A stretch of DNA of 29,860 nt from Ophiothrix spiculata (taxonomy: Eukaryota > Echinodermata > Ophiuroidea > Amphilepidida > Ophiotrichidae). Positions within the stretch are counted from its first letter, which is position 1, and every line of letters starts with the position of its first letter. Location of the stretch: assembly GCA_000969725.1 (NCBI GenBank), contig JXSR01S042196.1, one strand, 5' to 3'. The position numbers and the translations under genes are program-made. Below are positions 1-10,085 of the stretch, piece after piece. The notes under the pieces were generated by a model that saw only the letters and a program-made list of their open reading frames with translations, made no database searches and was not told the origin of the DNA.

Positions 1-29
1 TATTTAGCTAGAAAAGAGGCCACAGCAAA

Positions 30-47
30 ATCATGAATTGCACCTTT
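30..47. repeat. Repeat end shared with the 23.16-23.77 kb element
   Basis: The bases atcatgaattgcaccttt match the terminal sequence of the inverted-repeat element at 23163-23765 (one mismatch to its right end, identical to the reverse complement of its left end). The rest of this copy would extend left of the window. Confidence 0.4.
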
Positions 48-50
48 AAG

Positions 51-975
51 TCATAACTGGAAAATGATACAGTTTTCCTCATTTTGGCACATGTAACACA
101 AATGTACCCCACAATAAAAAATATGACCATATACAAACATGCATTTACACTCGGAAACTTTAAAACGGCATATATTTGGACTGACTCGACGTAAATGGTA
201 AAAGTTATACATTTATCAAAAGGAGATTTGTAGAGGAATCCAATTATGTGATAAATTTTTAGGTACTGTAAACATGAAAAATTTGACCAATTTGGTCAAA
301 AACTGATATCATCATCATGTTCACGGTAAAAATCCGCTTCTAAAAATGTATACTTTTATATAGTTTATGCAATTAGTTTGAGTACAAAAATGATTTTAGC
401 TAGTTGAAGGTTTACCGACAGGTTACAGGCAAATGGGAAGTCTCTGCTTAATTAAAACTAGACTAATCATTTGTTTCTATTTACTCTCTTACTTATCTAT
501 ATCAAAAGATAAAACCAAGGTTGAATCGTATTATTACAAGTTTGGATTACATGAGATACGTGTAAATCAACTTGACGACTAATGAGTAACCTGTTCGCAC
601 ACGTGATATGGGAAATCCCAAGAGCTTATTCAGACCAACACACAGGCGGCGGCATAGGACATGATTTACTAGATTTAGGGTGAGGGATTTCTAAATGCAA
701 ATTTAGGGATACATTTTACGTTTATGGCAATTGGCAGAGCCACAAACTGTGAATTGGAAATATGACTAAAACTCTTCTTTTTACATCAATCAAATAAATT
801 ACAAAAGTAATGTCAAAAAATTAAACATACATGTAATTACTATTACTCTTAATCCGTTGGGGTTCACACGTGAACCCAACTTCTTCTTGTTAAAAACATA
901 TTTTTTGTACAGTTATTCGTATCCTATTACTGATCCTGTTTTTTTCTGGTCACGTGTTGTTAACTATGACCAAAT
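51..975. other. AT-rich stretch without a recognisable gene
   Basis: No exon or repeat family was recognised. The only local structure noted is a 25-nt near-palindrome at 856-880 (gttggggttcac / gtgaacccaac) around cacgtg. Confidence 0.5.
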
Positions 976-1113
976 ATGGGAGTTTACGGGTTTGTTTTTT
1001 CATATGGACAGGCTGGTAATGCTGGTGTTGTAAATATTGGCAATGGCTTGACCGCTACCGCCTGGATCAACAGTCAAGTTGCCAACAGTGTGTTCAGAAT
1101 TAGTTTTGTGTAA
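976..1113 (+). other. Small open segment of 45 codons, doubtful
   Basis: The segment opens with ATG at 976 and stops with TAA at 1111. The second part (from 1012) follows a pyrimidine-rich tract ending in cag, as an exon would, and is less AT-rich than its surroundings, encoding the residues GNAGVVNIGNGLTATAWINS. I do not recognise the peptide. A run of 12 G follows directly (1116-1127), a context seen at transposon ends elsewhere in this window. It may be a transposon fragment, and no link to the GRXCR gene is visible. Confidence 0.15.
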
Positions 1114-1236
1114 TAGGGGGGGGGGGGAAGAATGAGAGCGACCTTTATTCCATTGATAAGAGATTGAGTATTTTTAAGGAGGATGCAGGATTTGCAATCT
1201 TACAGCCTCCAGTGTTTCTTGCAAGCAAACTACTAT

Positions 1237-1402
1237 GGCCGTATTCCAGAAAGATGTTTAGCTAAACCAATGTTTAACTGCGCATCAACTGTTCAGGAAT
1301 GATACGCACCATTGCAGCTTTCAAGCAGAACAGTTCAATGAGTCATGCTGTTGACGAGAAATAAAACCTTGATTTAGCTAAACACCTTTCTGGAATACGG
1401 GC
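1237..1402. mobile_element. MITE-like inverted-repeat element (GTATTCCAGAAAG ends)
   Basis: The left end reads gtattccagaaagatgttta and the right end, on the other strand, gtattccagaaaggtgttta; both continue into gctaaa. The arms are about 30 bp with a GGCC/GGGCCC outer edge, and the element is about 166 bp. It has no coding capacity. A target duplication is not clear, so the transposon superfamily is unassigned. The start of the repeat at 29626 (gggaccatattcataaaac) has a similar outer edge and may be related. Confidence 0.7.
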
Positions 1403-1967
1403 CCAAATGTTTAATTTTGCAAAACTTTATTTCATGATCATGATTAAAACATTTGAGGATTTATTTTTGTGACTCACAATTTTTATTAATTGATAATTGG
1501 ATAAATCAGATTTACAAGGTCTTCAATTAAAATCTGGTATGTCAAGATTTAGAAATACCATACATGTCAAAACTGTGGATTATCAATAAGATAAAGAAAT
1601 ATGGACCAACTCTCCAGTCTAAAAAAACATTTTTTTGACCAAGAAATTATGTTTACAATAATGAGAGCTAATGTATTAATTGTTAGAAAACACATCAGTG
1701 TCACTTTTTATTAAGGAAGACAATGCTGACCTTGTGATTGAATCACTTTGAATTATTTAGTCCATTATCATGTGATACTGTCATCTAAGAAATAACCTGT
1801 TACCAGTTCATTTGTACATGTAGGCAAATGTAATAATTGCTTACTGCTATTTGCTGATATGAATACCATACAAAAAACAAATTAAAACACAAATTGGTAT
1901 CAATACGTGTTTCTTATAAATGCTTGCTCAAATGCATTATACTAGAGTATCAAAATAAACATAAGGG

Positions 1968-2140
1968 ACTAATTTTCGCTAGGGATTTAATTTCGCTAAA
2001 TTAAATCCCTCGCTAAATTTTTATTTACCATTGAAACTAATGTAAAATATTCCAAATTAGTGAAATTAAATCCCAGCCAAATTGCTGATAAATTGAAATT
2101 CGCTAAAATTTGTCCTCGCCAAATTAAATCCCTTTACAGT
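1968..2140. repeat. Repeat rich in GGGATTTAATTTCGCTAAAT words
   Basis: Words such as agggatttaatttcgctaaa, its reverse complement, aatttggcgaggacaaattt and variants recur in both orientations across about 170 bp. The arrangement suggests a dispersed repeat built of short inverted units. Similar words are, from memory, frequent in several invertebrate genomes, but no family can be named here. Confidence 0.5.
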
Positions 2141-4102
2141 ATTGTATTGCAACCAATATCTAATATTTACAGACATAAGGTACTCTTAACGTCAAGTTAT
2201 AAAATCTCATTTTAGGCAAGTGCTATAACACTTTTAAATAAATCACTTTCATTTTTTTATATGTTTTACCTTTTTTTTCTAACAAAATAAATGGAAGGAA
2301 GTTTGTACATATAATTAGTTAGTATACAAGTATTCTATGCCTTGGAATAGAATGTGCAATGGTGAGATTGAGAATATACTTTCACAAGATGAGAAAAGAA
2401 ATGTTCTAATTAACGAAAAAGAAATTTCAAGTATTATCAAATGAAAATATTCCATTGCATGAATGTTGAAAAGAGAAAAAGAGAAGAGATGCATCACATC
2501 TTGGTTATATGTGCTCATACCCAGGGCTCATGCTGGACTGTCCAATTGCTAGATCTGGTCCAGATCCCTCTACTAACCCTTACTACAGACCAATTCCCCC
2601 CACTAACCCTCTCCACTGACCAATGTCCTCTCTGTCTAGCAATTAATCTGACCATTATAAATGTAGTGACCAAATCAATTTACAGCGAATTATGGCGCTG
2701 CTGCCACAACCGAGCCGTTCAAGCCGGCCGTCAGGGAGGTACTTGGATTGTGGCTTAATTGGCTAGAGAATTTTGCTCAGTAGTGTGGCCAGTGGAAAAT
2801 AGATGGTTCTCGGTCAGAGCTATCCAATTGCAAAAGCCCATAAAGTATGTTGTATGGAGATCAGTTTGAATGTGGTTCACAGAATTAGCCAGAAACTTGG
2901 CAATTCCTGATTTTGGTATCACACTATTGTGGCATATTAAAGTGAACACAATTTTCACTGATGAATTTTCATTAGATGGTTACATGAATATCTGGCAATG
3001 CAAAACAAGTGACACAAAACCCCTTTAGTAATTGAATTTGAAACCATCCCTTGGTCAAATGTGTGTAAGGAAAGAGTATTCTTCTAGCAAATTTATGTTT
3101 AGTAAAGAAAAGATCAATACAAATTTAGGCCTAAGTCATGTATTAATGTTTGAACCCAATGTGTTTTCACAAAATATCGCCAAGCCAATTAACAGAAGCG
3201 TGTTTGATTTCACCACATGTTGAATACAACCAGTATGTTTGTCAGTGTCAAGTGCACATTACATATGCTATAATGTATTTTATTTACACAAATGATCAAT
3301 AGAATTATAGGCATATCTGGTTTAACAAATATGTCTCTTATTTATACAAATCTGTTTTCTAAACATTTGCAAGCCTAGCTAAAATTGATGACATCATAAA
3401 TCATTTTCTGCATGTAATGTTTGAAATGTTATGTTTGATCAATCATTTGTTAAATTCCAAAAGAAAATGGTTAAAAGATAAAAATTTAAAGGGCTTTGGA
3501 CAAAATTTGATTTGTGGATGATTTACACTTCATACATGTATGTTAAAAAATAACAGTCAATTACCAGATATTGGGAACATTTTGATCAAAACCTTCAGAA
3601 AAGTTGAAAATTTGAATTTTATTCTGTTTGTTGATCTTGGGTATGAGGCTATTCTCTAAACTAATTTATTGATGCTATACACCAAGAAAGAGCCAAAGAT
3701 TTGTTTATGTTGTAAAACATTCCTTTCATATCATATATTGCAGATAAATCAAAACAAATTAAGAGTTTGCATTAGATCTACTGAAAAGGCCAGTTTTAAA
3801 AATTCAACTGTAGAGGGCAGTATTTATCGTTGTCAACGATAAAAATAAAAGAGTATCTAAATATTTTGATATACAGGATTTGAATTTGATAATGAAACTT
3901 TGCATACTGCTAATACTTCAAATGATGCAAAAATCTCAAAATGCTTGGGTTAAAGTTTGGGGTTGATGCTGAACTTGTCCAATTCCCCTTTAAGGTGCAA
4001 CAAAACAAAATAGACAACAAATCCGAAATTTATTGTATCATTAAGCAGATTTTTATAGCAAGTATATGGCAATTTTTGACTCACCAATGAGTCATAAAGT
4101 CA
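2141..4102. other. AT-rich interval without a supported gene
   Basis: Short open frames occur but none shows recognisable domains or coding-like composition. A pyrimidine-rich patch at 2565-2640 (repeated ctaaccct and actgacca words) and a GC-richer patch at 2690-2755 with a gccacaa/ttgtggc pair are the only local features. A small hairpin, ttatcgttg-tc-aacgataa, lies near 3826-3843. Confidence 0.45.
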
Positions 4103-4322
4103 AAAGAAGATATCAGGACCTTCCCATCATGCCTTGCTTCAAATGGGATTTTTTTTTACAGGTTGCGATGATTGCATGGTAATGAAACAAATTTAAATTA
4201 GCAGAACTCATCCCACTTTTGCATTTTGGATATGTTTCTTCTCTATCACCATTCACAACAACCCATACAAAAAAAATCCAAATCGAAGCAAGGCATGATG
4301 GGAAGGTCCTGATATCTTCTTT
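4103..4322. mobile_element. Foldback MITE, family M copy A
   Basis: The left arm, aaagaagatatcaggacctt and then cccatcatgccttgcttc, is matched on the opposite strand at the right end. The arms continue with interruptions (tgggattttttt..acaggttg / caacccatacaaaa) so most of the 220 bp folds back. The family also includes 4997-5568 and 20876-21095. No target duplication is clear for this copy, and it has no coding capacity. Confidence 0.85.
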
Positions 4323-4996
4323 CCATTTCCTGCTACAGGTGAAAATACAATGCAGAGATTGTGATTTGACAAAATTGACTTTTCTGCAGATTTTGATGTC
4401 AAAAAAACTGAGCGGAAATATAAAAACATCTACATTTTGTAAAAAAAACAAAAAACAAAAAAAAACATAATGTCTTGCCAATGTTATGATGTGTTTGTCT
4501 AAAAATTACATTTCACTCCATGATATTAAAACTGTTGACTGACCATAACTTGGCATCTGGATGTTGTGAAGTTCATCATGGTCTCTTTTTCTTAATAATA
4601 TCGTGTTTAGAAATATTCAAAAAATGAAAATGCCAAGAGTCATTTGTGATAGACAGTGACATTTAAATGTGCAATGGTATTGAAAATGCTATTTTTTGTC
4701 AAGAGTTCCAACCAAAGATAAACTGTTCATTTACCATTTAATTTTGTTGCATCAAGCCTATGAACAGAGGAGGTGTAGTAGTCGCAATGACGCATCAACT
4801 AATTTGACAATGTACAAAAACACCCATCAAAATGTCTGCACCCCCCCAAAAAAAAAAATGTCCCGGCTACAACAGGTCTGTATTGAATTGTGGGAATGGA
4901 ATACAGATTTCAGGAAATCGTGTACCCTTTTGATTCGCAAACTGCAACAGAATCTGATATTCAGTTTAGTATTAGTTTGTTGGCAATATAATTAAG
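4323..4996. other. Spacer between two family M elements
   Basis: AT-rich sequence with no recognised gene. It includes an A-rich tract at 4440-4467 and a C7A11 tract at 4841-4858. Confidence 0.45.
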
Positions 4997-5568
4997 AAAA
5001 GAAGACATCAGGACCTTCCCATCAAACTTTGCTTCCAATGGGATTTTTGTACAGGTTTCAATGAGAGGGTTTAGGGAATGAAACATATCTGAAATATAAA
5101 ATTGGGATGAGGTCTGCCAATTGCATACCTGTCAAGTCTCACAATTTAGGCGGGAGTCTTCCAATTTTAGGCACCCCTCCTGATCTCTCGATCGGGTTGC
5201 CATATCTCCTGCTTTTTTAAACAATCTCCCGATATCTCCTGCACTGAAAAAATTTCTATTGCCATGTTCCACTAGCATGTATTACACGGTACATTTTCTT
5301 AAGAGATTGAAAATGAGATCGTATGTGCGTTTTGGAGACCCTTTTTGTCAGTTTCAGTTTTCAAAAGCTACGTACAAAATTTTTAGGTGCACCTTTTGGG
5401 CCTCATAGCTTCATATGTCAGTTGCAAGAAGTCTCCCGCATCAGAATTTGAAAATGTTGACAGGTATGCGATTGTGCTCTGTTTTATCCCTAAACCCTTT
5501 TATTACAACCCGTACAAAAAATCCCATTGGAAGCAATGCATGATGGGAAGGTCCTGATGTCTTCTTTT
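4997..5568. mobile_element. Foldback MITE, family M copy B, interrupted by another element
   Basis: The ends aaaagaagacatcaggacct and its reverse complement enclose 572 bp. The same arms as copy A are present (cttcccatca, tgcttccaatgggatttttg, acaggttt..), and the inner arms (gagggtttaggga / tccctaaaccctttt) also pair. The extra length is due to a nested element at 5123-5469. The flanking 9-mers ataattaag and agaatgaag match at 7 of 9 positions, compatible with an aged 9-bp target duplication. Confidence 0.82.
5123..5469. mobile_element. Element nested inside family M copy B
   Basis: A perfect 13-bp inverted repeat, GCATACCTGTCAA at 5123-5135 and its complement at 5457-5469, bounds 347 bp. 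The interior has repeated words of the type gggagtctt, tctcctga, atctcccgatatctcctgc, gtctcccgc. Removing it leaves a host element of normal family M size and symmetry, which supports insertion into the older MITE. Only a weak flanking similarity (caattg / cgattg) is seen, so the superfamily is not assigned. Confidence 0.72.
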
Positions 5569-5630
5569 AGAATGAAGCATGCAGTGTGATGTTCTGTGTT
5601 TTCATTTTGCACTGTTCCAATTTAGTTTGA

Positions 5631-5727
5631 TGTTTGTGAATTGAAACAGAAAGTTGTTATCGTATCTTCATGAGATATCCAATTTGTATATTTCCAGGAT
5701 GTTGAAAGGTCCCTATGCAAATTCTAG
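5631..5727 (+). pseudogene. Duplicated intron end and start of the GRXCR1-like exon, with early stop
   Basis: The stretch 5631-5708 resembles 6262-6338, roughly three quarters identical by eye with a small gap. It covers the intron 3' end (acagaaa.ttgttatc, ttcat.agatat) and the exon start CAG|GATGTTGAAAG, which is identical. After those 11 bases the similarity stops. Read in the same phase, the copy gives DVERSLCKF and then TAG at 5725-5727, with none of the NETG motif. It could be a dead partial tandem duplication, or an acceptor that is sometimes used and would truncate the protein before its cysteine-rich tail. Only transcripts could separate these. Confidence 0.6.
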
Positions 5728-5825
5728 AAAAAATTTGGTTTTGATTAAATCCAAGTTTAACCCTACCTTCCAAACGCATAAAAACCATCTAAGTCTGAAT
5801 ACGTCATACAAAAATATCCCGTTTC

Positions 5826-5890
5826 CCCTTGGATTCAAACCCTTGACCTCTCGTATCCCGGTCCAATGTCCAGCTATGGCAAGCCACCGA
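5826..5890 (-). mobile_element. Possible tRNA-derived SINE head, decayed
   Basis: Read on the minus strand the segment contains catagctggacattgg, resembling a D arm with A box, and about 25 bases later gggtttgaatcc, one base from a Pol III B box (GGTTCGAATCC). No well-paired acceptor stem is evident, so a working tRNA is unlikely. It lies about 100 bp beyond the duplicated splice acceptor. Confidence 0.35.
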
Positions 5891-6261
5891 TTATGGCCTG
5901 CCATGGCAGCACTTTGCAAATTTCTTGATTTTTGCTTGTTGGATTTTGTTGGACTGAGGAGGGTTAGGGTTATGGTAGCATGTTAACTACCCATTTATAC
6001 ACCTGCTTATGATTTGGGGGGACTTGGGTAGGTTAGGGAAGGGATTTATGATACATGGTGTCACATTCAGTTTTTTTGTCTCTGAGGTAACTGAAATATG
6101 ATTTGAAGTCTCAAAAATTATTTTGAAGAACAAAGTAAATTTTGTGACAGCTCTATGATATTGGGTGAAAGGTTAACATGGAAATGGCATATGAAAACTG
6201 CTTTGAAATATAATCACAAATAGAAAGAGATTTTATATTCTAAAGTAAAGAAGGTAATCTA
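5891..6261. other. Intronic AT-rich stretch
   Basis: No exon or repeat recognised; a GGTTAGGGTT-like patch occurs near 5958-6040. Confidence 0.4.
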
Positions 6262-6327
6262 AATTTGTGGATTCCAACAGAAACTTGTTATCTTCATCAG
6301 ATATTCATTTTGTTTGATTATTTTCAG

Positions 6328-6393
6328 GATGTTGAAAGATTAGAAGAAATTAATGAAACAGGTCATCTAAGAAAAATATTAGAAAGATTTGAG
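6328..6393 (+). CDS. GRXCR1: GRXCR1-like gene, penultimate coding exon (partial gene)
   Basis: This 66-nt exon encodes 22 residues in phase 0, including EEINETGHLRKILERFE. In vertebrate GRXCR1 the equivalent stretch (pattern MNESGELQDIL) closes the glutaredoxin-like fold just before the cysteine-rich tail. The exon is bounded by a pyrimidine-rich tract ending in ttttcag at 6321-6327 and a strong donor, GAG|gtaagt, at 6391-6399. Reading it in phase 0 and joining it to the exon at 9903 keeps the family's order: end of glutaredoxin domain, then CxxC region. Vertebrate GRXCR1 is a stereocilia protein thought to act on actin-bundle dimensions; its role in an invertebrate is unknown. Exons for the rest of the glutaredoxin domain, expected upstream, were not found in this window. 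Assignment to GRXCR1 rather than GRXCR2 is a preference, not proven. Confidence 0.82.
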
Positions 6394-6970
6394 GTAAGTT
6401 TTACCCCAGGAGTTTTCAGTCCTATATGTAATATTTTAAATTGTGAGTGCTTATCGATCGTTCCGCGTTTGAGTCCAGCTGGGAGCTGAGTGTGCGAAAA
6501 CTGTATATTCTGTGAGGGTGTGAATTGCTCAAGCTAGGGTTGCGACAATATGTAGGCTGCTGTAAGCCCTTTAGCCCCAGGGAGTCCAGGTAGTGATTTA
6601 AACCCAATGATTAGAACTGCTCTGTAAAGTGTGCTGAGGCCGTGTGGAATTACAAGTCAGGGGGGCCGCGTAGTGCACTATAAATCACCTGCAATTTTTA
6701 ATCTTATATAAATTGTGTTTTGGAATTTGGACTCATATAAAAAGTATGTTCCCAACCAAAGTTTCCCATTAAATTTTGGTCAGGCTGGGCCAGCACAACA
6801 CAGGAAATGCAAACATATTCTACTTTTGTTTATGAGCAAAATGAATATAGAGCCCCACCATCATTTCGCCGCTTTATGCCAGTTATCCAAAAAAATACAC
6901 AACTGATGTATTTCTTTCACCAAAAGCATTTGCAACCACTCTTTGGGCTGCTATCACATAGATGGTGTAC

Positions 6971-7061
6971 GGTATTTGCTATACGCTCACAGGAGAGGAG
7001 AGGCACTCATATTTTTAGTGACAAAGGTGAGTACTCTTCGCGTGAGCGTATAGCGAATATT
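6971..7061. repeat. Intronic inverted repeat (GTATTTGCTATACGCTCAC)
   Basis: The 19-bp arm at 6972-6990 pairs with 7042-7060 with one or two mismatches, and inner segments (gaggcactca / ggtgagtactc) pair as well. The 90-bp unit could form a hairpin in the intron RNA. It may be a small MITE; no target duplication is obvious. Confidence 0.6.
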
Positions 7062-8091
7062 ATATACATCATATCGTCGGCAACATCACATACTGACATA
7101 CCTGCAAAATATGCATTTCGAGAAAAACGGCTTTGAAAAAAGACAAATTTATTTTTGTGAATGAAAATGTAAACTTGCCAACCTCATAATATTGTTCGTG
7201 AAAATATGGAAACCAGACAGTAGTTATACATATTGGTCCATATCGAGCACAAGGACAATAGTACTAGCAAAAGCATGTGGTAACAAGACATAAGCAATTG
7301 CTATACCCCTCTAGGGCAGTAATGAATGATATGACGTAACACCCAGTCAAAAGGGAATTCCCAAGTAAACAAACAGAGCGATACAAGTACGAATTTAATG
7401 CAGTTTGTGATCGTATTTTCTTGCGATTTTTAAATCTTAAAATTGATATTTGAACTAAATAATTTATTTTTTTCAGACATATATTCTTAATCTTATTTCT
7501 CTTTATATATACTATTATCATGACCAAAAATGTACATGCACGTGTGCAGGTGAGAGTAGTAAGCTTACATGCACCTGCATTTTGTGCATGCACGCACGTG
7601 GTATTTCAAACACTGTCCTGAATCTTCCCGTATGCATTAACAAAGTGTTAATTGACTTTCAGGAGAAGGTTAATTGTATAAAATGGCTTCAGTGGCCAGA
7701 TGTGCATGTTTTTCTGCACTTTAAAAAAAGTGAAAATGCATTTTTAACTCGATATGCATTGATACAATTGGTGTTGGTTTTGATATTGATTTATTTGGCA
7801 CAGCTTAAAACTCCCATCTTCACACGCTATAATAGTTGCGCATCTAGCTTTTGAATCTTCCACAGTTCCTAGCGCACATTTCATATCTCTTCAATTTTAA
7901 ATAAAGTCTACATTATTCCACATTACTGTGATATTCTACTATAGTCATTTTGTGACAAGTTTTTGCAAAAAATATACGTCATGCAGCGACAATGCTGCAA
8001 AACTACACAAGTATGAAAGCAGCATAAGGGTGGTGGCATCCGGGTGGGGGTGTGTGGTTTGCATCTGATAGAGTCTCATTTGATGTCATTC

Positions 8092-8233
8092 ATGGTTCCA
8101 CGCCCATCAGGGAAATCAGGGATAATTATTTTACTTTTTTCCAGTCAGGGAAATTCCAGAAATACCTCAAAATCAGGAAATTTTGATTTGCCTAAAAATC
8201 AAAAGTGGTCTCTCTTAAAATGTTGGGAACCCT
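8092..8233. repeat. Dispersed repeat with TCAGGGAAAT words
   Basis: The words catcagggaaatcaggga, cagtcagggaaattccag and aaaatcaggaaatttt recur within 140 bp, ending in gttgggaaccctg. The ends show a short inverted GGTTCC/GGGAACC pair. From memory, similar composition is found in non-autonomous DNA transposons of many animals; the assignment is tentative. Confidence 0.45.
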
Positions 8234-8648
8234 GTCATAGGTTTTGGTGGATCAGAAGCTGCATTTAAGATGATCCAAGTCTTTTCTAATCACTCAAGTA
8301 TGATTGTATAATTGTTGGTGCAAAGCAGTGGATGGGGAATTGAAATAGCGATAAAAGTACTACTGGAAATGACATCTTCAATCAATTTATTTTTGAGTAT
8401 TGCAACTTATTTTTAGTACTGATAAAGAAAACAAGAAAGCTACCAGGGGTCCAATTTGTATACTTTTTTCAAGTAATTAATTGATGTTTCCAAGGTTAAC
8501 TTAGTAATTAACCACTTATTTTGTATATGTATATATTGGATATACACCGTTGCCTGAATCTTAAAAGATTGATTTTGCATAAAGATATATGTGACATGTC
8601 AACATGGAAAGTTACCATTTTCTGGTTCAGTATTTTTAGAGTAAGTTA

Positions 8649-8865
8649 TGGTGCGTTTACACTGTGACGACTTGTTTTCGACGTAGGGTAAGGTATTTGC
8701 AACTAAAAAGTTGTAACCGAAAGCGACTGATAGTAACGATAGCGTGCGTAGCTAGCAGCGTGTGTGGGCGTTAACTGACTTTTAACTAACGATGACGGGC
8801 GTAAAAAATACGCAGGTCTACGTTGCTTGTCTTTACCCCCAAGTCGTCACAGTGTAAATGCACCT
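8649..8865. mobile_element. MITE with GGTGCGTTTACACTG ends and TTA duplications (Harbinger-like)
   Basis: The arms ggtgcgtttacactgtgacg at 8650 and its complement near 8845-8864 match over about 24 bp with one mismatch. The trinucleotide TTA flanks both sides (8646-8648 and 8866-8868), as expected for PIF/Harbinger insertions, which favour TWA. The 217-bp interior is rich in CpG (aacgatagcgtgcgtagc), suggesting relative youth. It has no coding capacity and lies in the large GRXCR intron. Confidence 0.75.
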
Positions 8866-9156
8866 TTAGTTCAGAAATACAAGCAAATTCACCTTGGAAT
8901 ATATAAAGCAAATTTCCAAAAATGTTGTGCCTTTTTCATGTCTCATTTTAAAGCCATATCAATATTCTTTCAATTGATACAAAAAAATTGTTTTTTAAGA
9001 GGCCGCCAATATGCGCCTTTCAATGTGGCGTGTCACACTATTTCATTTACGCAATATTCTTGATCCATTTGCTGTATTTTACAACTTTAATTACAATTGT
9101 GAAATTGATTCACTATGGAAACTATGAAAACTGTCAAATTTTGAATTTTAATAAGG

Positions 9157-9460
9157 TTTGGTTGTCCTCGACCGAACGCCCCTATTTTTCGAAACTGGAG
9201 AAAAGTTTTCAGATTTTCAAAAAAAGTTTTGTTTTTTTCTTTGAGAATTTTGATTTTTTGAAAACAATTTTAAAGTTGTTTTTTCATTTTGTTTCCATTT
9301 TAATACTCTTTTTAAATTAAGTTTTTTTTGGTGCAATAGACCTATTTGCATCTTAATAGAGGCCATAATTTGGTGTAACTTTGACCTAAATTTGAAAAAC
9401 TTTTTTTTAAATCCGCCCACCCGCACTTGCTCAAAAAAAAGTTGTGGAGGACAACCAAGC
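9157..9460. mobile_element. Possible inverted-repeat element (TTGGTTGTCCTC ends)
   Basis: tttggttgtcctcgacc at 9157 is matched on the other strand by gcttggttgtcctccac at the right end, about 300 bp apart. The interior is T-rich on the plus strand (runs of tttt with gaa) and contains no gene. The arms are short, so the call is moderate. Confidence 0.5.
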
Positions 9461-9902
9461 AATTTATGTTTTTTTGGCCTAACCAAAAACAGTAAGAAAA
9501 AGCGTGTGCTTTAGTAAGTTTTTTTTTATTTTCCAACTCTTATTTGAGGATTTTTCATGCAAAACGATATAAAAATTCACCGAGAAAATCTTGAAATCAT
9601 AAAAATATGATATGAATTAACATGAACTGTATTTTCCAATGTAGAAGACATCTTAAGAATCAGCTGTATATTGTTCTCGTAAGTTAAGTTTAGTTCTTGT
9701 GTTCATTTCTTCAATTCTTTAAGGTGAGTTTCATGTACATTTATTACAAAAAATAAAATAAATAAAAACAAAAAAAAAACTGACCTACCGACCCGACCTT
9801 TTCAGAGGCCGTTATGGACAAACAAACAATTTTTTTTTGGCCTTATTTAAACTACACAATATATAACCCTATGGAATTTTTTTTTCATTTTTGCTTCTAC
9901 AG

Positions 9903-10085
9903 AAATTTGACCCCACATCCAACTGCACAAACTGCGGAGGATTCCGCTTCACACCATGCACTACCTGCAATGGCAGCAAGAAGTCTCTGCTACGAAACAA
10001 TTGGACCGACAAGTTCCATGCACTAAGGTGTACCTTCTGTGATGACAATGGGTTGCAGAGATGTCTAAATTGCAACTCAAAATAG
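9903..10085 (+). CDS. GRXCR1: GRXCR1-like gene, terminal exon with four CxxC pairs
   Basis: The exon begins after the acceptor cttctacag (9894-9902) and runs 60 codons to TAG at 10083-10085. The peptide starts KFDPTSNCTNCGGF and carries CxxC pairs at residues 8-11, 19-22, 43-46 and 54-57, with GGFRFTPC, CNGSKKS, FHALRC and DDNGLQRCLNC between and around them. Vertebrate GRXCR1 ends in the same way (CGGFGFLPC, CHGSKMS, FKALKC, NENGLQRC), so the match covers the whole exon. The four pairs resemble the DnaJ-type zinc-binding arrangement; metal binding is an inference. GC content and codon use are clearly higher than in the surrounding AT-rich DNA, as expected for a conserved exon. It splices in phase 0 to the exon at 6328-6393. 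The C-terminus is complete; the N-terminal part of the gene is missing from the window. Confidence 0.93.
   Translation, partial: KFDPTSNCTNCGGFRFTPCTTCNGSKKSLLRNNWTDKFHALRCTFCDDNGLQRCLNCNSK

Larger units (their letters stand above)
6394..9902 (+). other. Intron of the GRXCR1-like gene (GT-AG, about 3.5 kb)
   Basis: The interval runs from the gtaagt donor at 6394 to the acceptor ag at 9901-9902. It holds at least four repeat-like structures (6971-7061, 8092-8233, 8649-8865 and 9157-9460), listed separately, and otherwise AT-rich sequence with no convincing extra exon. A segment at 6440-6610 is more GC-rich than its surroundings and contains gtttgagtcc, a loose match to a tRNA B box, so it may be a decayed SINE; the evidence is thin. 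CpG-rich words at 9780-9800 (cctaccgacccgacc) look like another repeat remnant. Confidence 0.8.

Noticed and set aside
856..880. Palindrome around cacgtg as an E-box regulatory site
   Set aside because: No promoter or gene start is visible nearby, and short palindromes are frequent in this window.
4113..4481. Overlapping frames on both strands at 4.1-4.5 kb
   Set aside because: They are read through the arms of a foldback MITE and A-rich sequence; no domain is seen.
1..5650. Upstream glutaredoxin-core exons of the GRXCR gene
   Set aside because: I looked for a segment encoding the expected P-x-VF-(I/V)-x-G motif followed by a donor and did not find one; it most likely lies outside the window.
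6807..7136. A 109-codon plus-strand frame in the GRXCR intron
   Set aside because: It spans an inverted repeat at 6971-7061, has no recognisable domain, and lies between a strong donor and acceptor of the real gene.
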